Source of the DNA: JANNRW01 sp031401815
GTDB lineage: Bacteria > Desulfobacterota > Desulfuromonadia > Geobacterales > DSM-12255
Reading direction: 5' to 3'
Length of the DNA: 33,989 bases
Assembly: GCA_031401815.1 (NCBI GenBank)
Contig: JANNRW010000429.1
Span: 1-33,989 of the forward strand
The notes under the pieces are model-generated. The model was not told where the DNA came from, made no database searches, and saw only the letters and a program-made list of their open reading frames with translations. Below, in pieces: positions 28,762 to 33,989 of the stretch (the stretch's first letter is position 1; every line of letters begins with the position of its first letter). The position numbers were made by a program, and so were the translations under genes.

Positions 28762-30000
28762 TCAATGCTGCCTAGTCACTACAACGATCCCCGACTCAGT
28801 TACAGTGTGGCCGTTTCTGATGTCGTCTTCATGGTCATAGCCGATTGTTGAGCCGTCACGGATAACGATATTCTTGTCTATGATCGCTTTTTTTATTTTG
28901 GAGTGGCGTCCGATAGTGACATTTTCGAAGATGATCGAGTCTTCGACCAGGCTGTAACTGTTGATTCGGGTCTTGGGCCCGATGATGGAGCGACGCACGA
29001 TGCTGCCGCTCGTGATGCAGCCGGCGCAGACATAAGAGTCAATATTCATGCCGCGCCTGTCCTCATCGTCGAACACGGTTTTTGCAGGGGGGAGGTTCCC
29101 CTGATTGGTAAGTACGGGCCATTTATAGTTGTAGAGGTTGAGCTGCGGCGAAACATTTATAAGATCCATGTTTGCTTCATAGTAAGACTCAATCGTACCT
29201 ACATCCTTCCAGTAGCCACGCTCTTCTGCCTTCATCCCCGGAATCAGGTTGTCATTGAAGTTGTAGGCAAAGACACGGTCACCATTTTCGAGCATCTGTG
29301 GAATGACATGTTTGCCGAAATCCAGATCTTCATGGAGTTTTTTGCCTTCCTGCAGCACTTCTATCAGCTTCCTTGTGGAGAAGATGTAATTCCCCATTGA
29401 GGCGAAGCAGGCCGCTCTGCCGGGGATCGGGGTAGGCTTGTCAGGTTTCTCCTCAAAGCCTATCACACGGTTGTCATCATCAACAACCACTATGCCGAAT
29501 CTTGCCGCATCTTCAACCGGCACCTCAATGGCCGATACGGTTATGTCAGCCCTGTTCATCCGGTGATAATTTATCATCTGGCTGATATCCATCTTGTAAA
29601 TATGATCTCCGCCAAAAATCGCCACATACTCTGCATCCGAGGACTCTATAAAACGGATGTACTGGTAGATTGCATCGGCAGTCCCCTTGAACCACTCTTC
29701 ACATTCATTCCTTGTTTCAGGGGAGATCGCGACAAAAAACTCATTCAGGCCGGTCCATTTTGTCCAGGACTCCCTTATATGCTTCATCAGCGAATACGCG
29801 CGGTACTGGGTAAGAATGTAAACCTGTCTTATGCCGGAGTTAAAGAGGTTGCTCAGTACAAAGTCTATGATTTTGTACTTTCCGCCAAAAGGGACACCAG
29901 GTTTGGGACGGTTCTGTGTAAGAGGGCTGAGCCGCTCACCTTTCCCTCCGGCCAGAACCATGGCGAGTGTATTTCTCTCAGCATTGCCTGTGGTGTACAT
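28762..30000 (-). CDS. glgC: Glucose-1-phosphate adenylyltransferase (ADP-glucose pyrophosphorylase)
   Basis: A 412-residue enzyme with the nucleotidyltransferase N terminus VLAGGKGERLSPLTQNRPKP, followed by GVPFGGKYKIIDFVLSNLFN, a GDHIYKMDISQMI segment and FEEKPDKP, all typical of GlgC. The C-terminal beta helix (VRRSIIGPKTRINSYSLVED) is complete. It makes ADP-glucose from ATP and glucose-1-phosphate for glycogen synthesis. AAGGGGG precedes the ATG at 30000. It is downstream of the uracil-DNA glycosylase gene by 48 bases and upstream of ychF; other glycogen genes are not in the window. Confidence 0.95.
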   Translation of the reverse strand: MYTTGNAERNTLAMVLAGGKGERLSPLTQNRPKPGVPFGGKYKIIDFVLSNLFNSGIRQVYILTQYRAYSLMKHIRESWTKWTGLNEFFVAISPETRNECEEWFKGTADAIYQYIRFIESSDAEYVAIFGGDHIYKMDISQMINYHRMNRADITVSAIEVPVEDAARFGIVVVDDDNRVIGFEEKPDKPTPIPGRAACFASMGNYIFSTRKLIEVLQEGKKLHEDLDFGKHVIPQMLENGDRVFAYNFNDNLIPGMKAEERGYWKDVGTIESYYEANMDLINVSPQLNLYNYKWPVLTNQGNLPPAKTVFDDEDRRGMNIDSYVCAGCITSGSIVRRSIIGPKTRINSYSLVEDSIIFENVTIGRHSKIKKAIIDKNIVIRDGSTIGYDHEDDIRNGHTVTESGIVVVTRQH

Positions 30001-30048
30001 GTTATCCCCCTTTCTATCTGAATGTATTTGCGGTGCCAGCTGATAAAA

Positions 30049-30810
30049 TCAGCTCTTCTTCTGCAAGGGGAGCCCGAGTTTTTTCATGACCAGCTGGATA
30101 TCATTCCAGACATCCCGCTTTCTTTCAGGACTTCTTAGCAAAAAGGCCGGATGAAAGGTCGGCATGAGTGGAATGCCGTGATAGTCGTGAAAATTCCCCC
30201 GCATTTTGCTGATCGGCTCCTTGCTCTGGAGTAGTGTCTGGGAGGCAAATGTTCCCAGTGCTATAATGGCTTCAGGCCGGATCGCCCTTACCTGTCTGAG
30301 CATAAACGGGGAACAGGTCAAGATCTCATCCTGATGCGGATTGCGGTTGCCAGGGGGGCGACACTTGAGTACGTTGCATATATATACATCGTTTCGGGTA
30401 AATCCCATCGCATTTATTATTTTGGTCAGAAGTTGTCCTGCCTCTCCCACGAAAGGCTCACCCTGAATATCCTCAGCCTCTCCAGGAGCCTCGCCTGCAA
30501 AAAGTATTTTCGCATCATGCGCGCCTGTACCAAAGACAATATTTGTTCTTTTCTGGCAGAGACGACAACGCTGGCAATCTCCCAGATCTGCCCGGATATC
30601 GGCAAGGGTTTCAGTCACGGCAATCATTGCTGCAGGGGACGACGGCACTCGTGCTGTATCCGGAGCCATCTTCTGTATTTGAGTTGTGATTGAAGATCCT
30701 CTGGGAGTTGACTCTGGAAGTTCGAGACAGTCAACTCCGGTATCCTTCAGATCTTCCAGATACTCCCTGAAAGAGGCGATTAATTCAGATCGTTCACTTG
30801 CTCCTGGCAC
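30049..30810 (-). CDS. Uracil-DNA glycosylase, family 4 (iron-sulfur)
   Basis: A 253-residue protein. The catalytic motif GEAPGEAEDIQGEPFVG and the C-terminal TFHPAFLLRSPERK are those of family-4 uracil-DNA glycosylases. Cluster cysteines are in CRLC (Cys82 and Cys85), Cys150 and Cys166. It removes uracil from DNA. The first 70 or so residues are a poorly conserved extension, found in several bacterial members. The start is GTG at 30810 with AAAGGGG upstream. It is divergent from the phospholipase-C-like gene with only 37 bases between the start codons. Confidence 0.92.
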   Translation of the reverse strand: MPGASERSELIASFREYLEDLKDTGVDCLELPESTPRGSSITTQIQKMAPDTARVPSSPAAMIAVTETLADIRADLGDCQRCRLCQKRTNIVFGTGAHDAKILFAGEAPGEAEDIQGEPFVGEAGQLLTKIINAMGFTRNDVYICNVLKCRPPGNRNPHQDEILTCSPFMLRQVRAIRPEAIIALGTFASQTLLQSKEPISKMRGNFHDYHGIPLMPTFHPAFLLRSPERKRDVWNDIQLVMKKLGLPLQKKS

Positions 30811-30847
30811 TTCAATCCCCTTTACTTTTCAAGCATCTGTCAATATC

Positions 30848-31762
30848 ATGAATCATATGAATATATTTGCTGTTGTATTGGTCGTCACGGTTTTTCTGCC
30901 GGAAGCAGCATTTGCCTGGGGTCCGGGGTTTCACCTGCAACTCGGAATCATGGTGCTTGAGAGGATTGCGAGTTTCCCTCCTGCTGTATCAACGGTCATA
31001 ACCGCCTTCCCGAACGATTTTCTCTACGGATGCATAGCCGCTGACATCACTGTCGGAAAAAAGTATATACATTATATGCTCCATAGCCATCGCTGGCATA
31101 TTGGCACAAGACTTCTTGCCATAGCATCGGGAGATGCCCAGAGAGCCTGCGCCTATGGCTATCTTACGCATCTTGCAGCAGATGCAGTCGCTCACGGTTA
31201 TTATGTGCCGATAAATATCATGCGGAGCTATCCTACAATTGTACTAAATCATGCTTACTGGGAGATGAGATTCGACTCCTTTATCCCGACTGAGGTGTGG
31301 GAGCTGGGGAAAAAGGTTGCTCGCGAACATTTTGAAGAGAATGATGAGCTGCTTCGCGAGGTAGTCTCGAATACTATCTTTTCGTTTGGCACCAACAAGA
31401 GGATATTTAACTCCATTTTGCTTGTAAGCCGTCTTGAGAAGTGGCAACAGCTCCTTCAGACCATCAATGATGTCTCCAGGTTCCAGCTTGAAGAGGATGC
31501 TAGAGATGAGTATCTTGAGCTCTCCTGGGGGGCGGTATCAGAAATCCTCATTGATGGCTCATCCTCGTTGTGGGTTGCAGCTGACCCGACAGGGGAGCGG
31601 GCACTAAAGGCTGCTAATGCTGTGCGCAAAAACCTGCGTCTATTGTATCAGAGCGGCAAGATCACAAAGGCTGATGCGAACAGGGAGCTTGATGATATCA
31701 GGCTCAGGCTCAAAACGGCCATCCATGAACCGGAGCAGCTCAAACTGATTCTGTCGAAATAA
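30848..31762 (+). CDS. Zinc-dependent phospholipase C-like secreted protein
   Basis: A 304-residue protein with a signal peptide (MNIFAVVLVVTVFLPEAAFA) that would leave Trp as the first mature residue (WGPGFHLQLG). In zinc-dependent phospholipase C the N-terminal Trp is itself a zinc ligand, followed by spaced His and Asp residues; here HLQLG, FLYGCIAADI, MLHSHRWHIG and TRLAADAVAHGY supply candidates. The family assignment is by these features and the phospholipase-C/S1-P1 superfamily layout. ATG at 30848 or 30857 is possible; no strong ribosome binding site. The 3' end overlaps that of coaBC by 23 bases on the other strand. Confidence 0.8.
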   Translation: MNHMNIFAVVLVVTVFLPEAAFAWGPGFHLQLGIMVLERIASFPPAVSTVITAFPNDFLYGCIAADITVGKKYIHYMLHSHRWHIGTRLLAIASGDAQRACAYGYLTHLAADAVAHGYYVPINIMRSYPTIVLNHAYWEMRFDSFIPTEVWELGKKVAREHFEENDELLREVVSNTIFSFGTNKRIFNSILLVSRLEKWQQLLQTINDVSRFQLEEDARDEYLELSWGAVSEILIDGSSSLWVAADPTGERALKAANAVRKNLRLLYQSGKITKADANRELDDIRLRLKTAIHEPEQLKLILSK

Positions 31763-32945
31763 CTACTGCAACTCTTTGCAGTATCGCTTCTGCAACTGCC
31801 TCTTTTGACATCAAAGGGAGCTCTTCACCCCTGCCATCCCGATAAATGATACTGACTCTGTTGGTGTCGGTATCAAAGCCTGCGCCAGGTAGTGAGACAT
31901 CATTTGCGACTATCATGTCCAGATTTTTGGATGCGAGTTTTGCAGCCGCATTTTCAGTAATATTGAATGTTTCAGCCGCAAAACCGACCAGCATCTGCCC
32001 TTGTCGTTTTCTTCGTCCGAGCTCTGCAAGTATGTCCGGATTTTTGACAAGCTCGATATTCATCGTATCGCTGCTTTTCTTCATCTTTTGTCCTGCGCGT
32101 AAAAGCGGGCGGTAGTCGGCGACAGCCGCAGCTTTGATGATCACGTCACACTCTGTCGAAAATTGCATTACGGCTGCATGCATCTGTTCCGCACTCTCCA
32201 CGGCAATGAATTCAACGCCAAAAGGTGCCATCAGACAAGAGGGGCCACTTATCAGGATAACCCGCGCACCGCGCCGTCTTGCGACTCTGGCTATGGCGTA
32301 CCCCATCTTTCCTGAAGAGTGGTTGCTTATGAAGCGAACCGGGTCAAGCTCCTCACGGGTAGTCCCTGCTGTAACCAGCAGTGAAACATCTTTCAGGTAC
32401 TGATTGGAGAGTGCTTTTGACGCCTCCTCCACGATAACTGCCGGATCCTGCATCTTCCCTTTTGCCTCCCAGCCGCAGGCCAGTTCACCTGTAATCGGAT
32501 CGGCAAAGAGATAACCATGCTTTCGAAGCTTTTCTTCATTCTCCCTGTAAAACGGATTCTCGTACATGTTGACGTTCATGGCAGGGGCAATCAGAACAGG
32601 TGCTCTCGTGGCCATGACAGTGGTAGTCAGGAGGTCATCGGCAATCCCGTTGGCTAATTTCCCGATAACATTGGCTGTAGCCGGAGCGATAATGAAGAGG
32701 TCAGCACGATCCGCCAGCGAGATATGGCCAATCTCCTGCTCCGAGATCAGATTGAAAAGATCAAGGTGCACCGGATTCCCTGAAAGTGTCTGGAAGGTTA
32801 ACGGGGTGACAAATTCGGTGGCTCCTTTTGTCATGATGACATGAACAGTCGCCCCGCTTTTTACCAGAAGACGGAGCAGTTCTACAGCCTTGTAGGCGGC
32901 AATTCCGCCTGTTACCCCGAGGATGACGGTTTTGTTTTCCAGCAT
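31740..32945 (-). CDS. coaBC: Phosphopantothenoylcysteine decarboxylase/phosphopantothenate-cysteine ligase (CoaBC)
   Basis: A 401-residue bifunctional CoA-biosynthesis enzyme. The N-terminal flavoprotein decarboxylase has VILGVTGGIAAYKAVELL, HISLADRADLFIIAPATAN, PAMNVNMYENP and GELACGWEAKGKM. The C-terminal ligase has SNHSSGKMGYAIA, IIKAAAVADYRP and NPDILAELG. It converts 4'-phosphopantothenate with cysteine to 4'-phosphopantetheine. The ATG at 32945 is chosen by family length. In this sequence the upstream MBL gene reads straight through into it via a run of eight G, giving a 613-residue fusion from 33581. The same G run gives a natural ribosome binding site for coaBC at 9 bases spacing. 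Confidence 0.92.
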   Translation of the reverse strand: MLENKTVILGVTGGIAAYKAVELLRLLVKSGATVHVIMTKGATEFVTPLTFQTLSGNPVHLDLFNLISEQEIGHISLADRADLFIIAPATANVIGKLANGIADDLLTTTVMATRAPVLIAPAMNVNMYENPFYRENEEKLRKHGYLFADPITGELACGWEAKGKMQDPAVIVEEASKALSNQYLKDVSLLVTAGTTREELDPVRFISNHSSGKMGYAIARVARRRGARVILISGPSCLMAPFGVEFIAVESAEQMHAAVMQFSTECDVIIKAAAVADYRPLLRAGQKMKKSSDTMNIELVKNPDILAELGRRKRQGQMLVGFAAETFNITENAAAKLASKNLDMIVANDVSLPGAGFDTDTNRVSIIYRDGRGEELPLMSKEAVAEAILQRVAVVISTESV

Positions 32946-33581
32946 AAAAGTTACCCCCCCCAGATAAGGGTTATATTTCTTTTCGTGGCCGATAGTTGTT
33001 GCAGGGCCATGGCCAGGATAGACTCTGGTTTCAGCAGGAAGGGTCAGCAGTTTTGTTCTGATTGCATTAACCAGCTGCTCCTGTGATCCACCGGGGAGGT
33101 CGGTGCGACCGATCGACTCCGCAAAAAGCGCATCCCCGCTGATGAGCATTTTTTCTTCGGCAAGATATAAACAGACCCCTCCTGGTGAATGCCCCGGAGT
33201 ATGAATCACCTTTAGTTCATGTCTGCCAAAAGCTATCTTTTGCCCATCTTTCAAATGGGCGGCAGGCACCGGAGAGTTATCCGCTGTCAGCCCGTACATG
33301 ACGGCAGAGTGTGCTGCTCTACCCAGAAAAGGTTCATCATCCTTGTGAATCATTAATTTTGCACCGGTTGCTTCAACCAGGCGCTTGTTAGCTCCGATAT
33401 GGTCAAAATGACCATGGGTATTAAGGATATAGAGGGTCTTGATCGCTTTAGCCTTAAGAGTGGCGATAATGGACGCTGCATCGCCCCCCGGATCTACCAC
33501 GATCCCCTCTTTTGTAACTTCATCCGCCATGATGAAGCAGTTCACTCCAAGCTGACCTACCACAATCGTTTCAAATATCAT
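32946..33581 (-). CDS. MBL-fold (glyoxalase II-like) hydrolase, in frame with coaBC
   Basis: A protein of about 210 residues with the metallo-beta-lactamase site THGHFDHIG, HTPGHSPGG, SGDALF and YPGHGPATTIG, like the small glyoxalase-II/thioesterase-type hydrolases. The ATG at 33581 has GAGGGG 7 bases upstream. The natural end appears to be NPYLGG: if the G run at 32954-32961 had seven instead of eight bases a TAA would follow immediately. As sequenced there is no stop and the frame continues into CoaBC. The frame is also open upstream to 33701 with a hydrophobic, signal-like stretch (LPLLLILLAGVCSGC) but without a good ribosome binding site. Confidence 0.82.
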
Positions 33582-33701
33582 ATTTCCCCTCTTTGCTGCG
33601 TCAGCCCTGCAACCGCTGCATACCCCGGCAAGGAGGATCAGCAGCAGCGGCAGCTTTCGCAATATCTGCCTGAAATGTTTTTGCTGCGGAATTTGCATCA
33701 T

Positions 33702-33989
33702 CTTTTTATAGCTGCATAAAGAGTCTGTTATGGCGCAGTTCTATCTTCTACCATAATTTATCGAGAAACGCCAATCAGGTCTCGTTATTGTGCAGATTAT
33801 TTGCGATATGATGGTATTCAGGCAGAGGTATTATTGTCGGCTCAAAATTACATAATCTATTCAGCATAGAATCATAACTCCCCCTGTCCCCCTCTTGTCT
33901 CAAGCGGGGGGACGCTTCGGGAAAGTAAGACGGTAATGCCGCCAACGTCACTTCGAGCGTCCCTCCCCTTAAGTAAGGGGAGGACAGGA
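33702..33989. other. Intergenic end of the window
   Basis: No gene is visible. From 33702 to 33878 there is AT-rich sequence that presumably holds the promoter of the MBL-coaBC unit; the rest is the inverted repeat listed separately, cut by the window edge. Confidence 0.6.
33879..33989. repeat. Inverted C/G-rich repeat pair, truncated at the window edge
   Basis: A left arm (33879-33916, starting TCCCCCTGTCCCCC and ending GGGGGGACGCT) is roughly the inverse of a right arm (33956-33989, starting AGCGTCCCTCCCC and ending AGGACAGGA). Each arm can fold on itself; CCCCTTA and TAAGGGG in the right arm form a perfect 7-bp stem. It is a typical dispersed mobile-repeat layout, possibly a MITE-like unit. 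The far end may lie beyond the window. Confidence 0.65.

Noticed and set aside
28903..29400. 165-codon plus-strand frame inside glgC
   Set aside because: Antisense to conserved GlgC sequence; no independent evidence of translation.
1..33989. tRNA, rRNA or integron integrase genes
   Set aside because: No cloverleaf-like or rRNA-like sequence and no tyrosine recombinase reading frame was seen on either strand.

Overview
The window looks like chromosomal DNA of a Geobacter-type member of the Desulfuromonadales (Desulfobacterota). This is inferred from the gene families (a GAF plus sigma-54 regulator beside a long orphan protein, a cNMP/GGDEF-type protein beside an RsbW-type ATPase, LrgAB, DUF350, DUF4403, an Rrf2 regulator) and from the many short intergenic repeats. 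No rRNA or tRNA gene was seen, so the taxonomy is not anchored. Core genes are moderately GC-rich with clear purine-rich ribosome binding sites. The stretch from about 3.0 to 5.1 kb is visibly more AT-rich.

Layout. 1-1474 (minus): a small GGQ release-factor-like gene joined directly to the 5' part of mutS2, which runs off the left edge. 1998-2520: a DUF4160/DUF2442 pair. 2592-2966: a remnant of a transposase with a DnaA C-terminal domain. 3053-5125: the most unusual segment, two integron-type attC sites bounding gene cassettes (a small membrane ORF, a reversed HTH-HATPase-STAS-like regulator, a lipoprotein) with no integrase in the window. 5192-8872: a secreted intradiol-dioxygenase-like protein, a ZIP metal transporter, a nitroreductase and LrgAB. 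8975-9602: a PIN-toxin module. 9840-14706: a 931-aa GAF/sigma-54 activator and a 611-aa orphan protein, separated by a hexanucleotide tract. 14788-17824: a PhnP-like hydrolase, a glycosyltransferase and a LOG-family protein. 18008-19552: two divergent PIN-toxin modules. 19583-22941: a small conserved ORF, an Rrf2 regulator, Hsp20, an RluA-type synthase and a PfkB kinase. 23236-27466: an apparent run of DUF350, a Cys-motif protein, a DUF4403 lipoprotein, a cNMP/degenerate GGDEF protein and an RsbW-like ATPase. 27584-33581: ychF, glgC and a family-4 uracil-DNA glycosylase (all minus), a zinc phospholipase-C-like protein (plus), then coaBC and an MBL-fold hydrolase (minus).

Two observations stand out. 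First, the sites at about 3239-3305 and 4453-4516 share the attC architecture and nearly identical flanks, so this is a small cassette cluster without an integrase (CALIN-like); one cassette carries a one-polypeptide partner-switch-like regulator with its own promoter, facing against the array. Second, the MBL hydrolase and coaBC are fused into one reading frame through a run of eight G; one base fewer would give a stop codon and two ordinary genes, so this is either a phase-variable junction, a mutation or a base-count error. Other noteworthy items are three PIN-toxin modules plus a DUF pair, an inverted repeat overlapping the promoter and Shine-Dalgarno of the sigma-54 regulator, and several dispersed intergenic repeat families.
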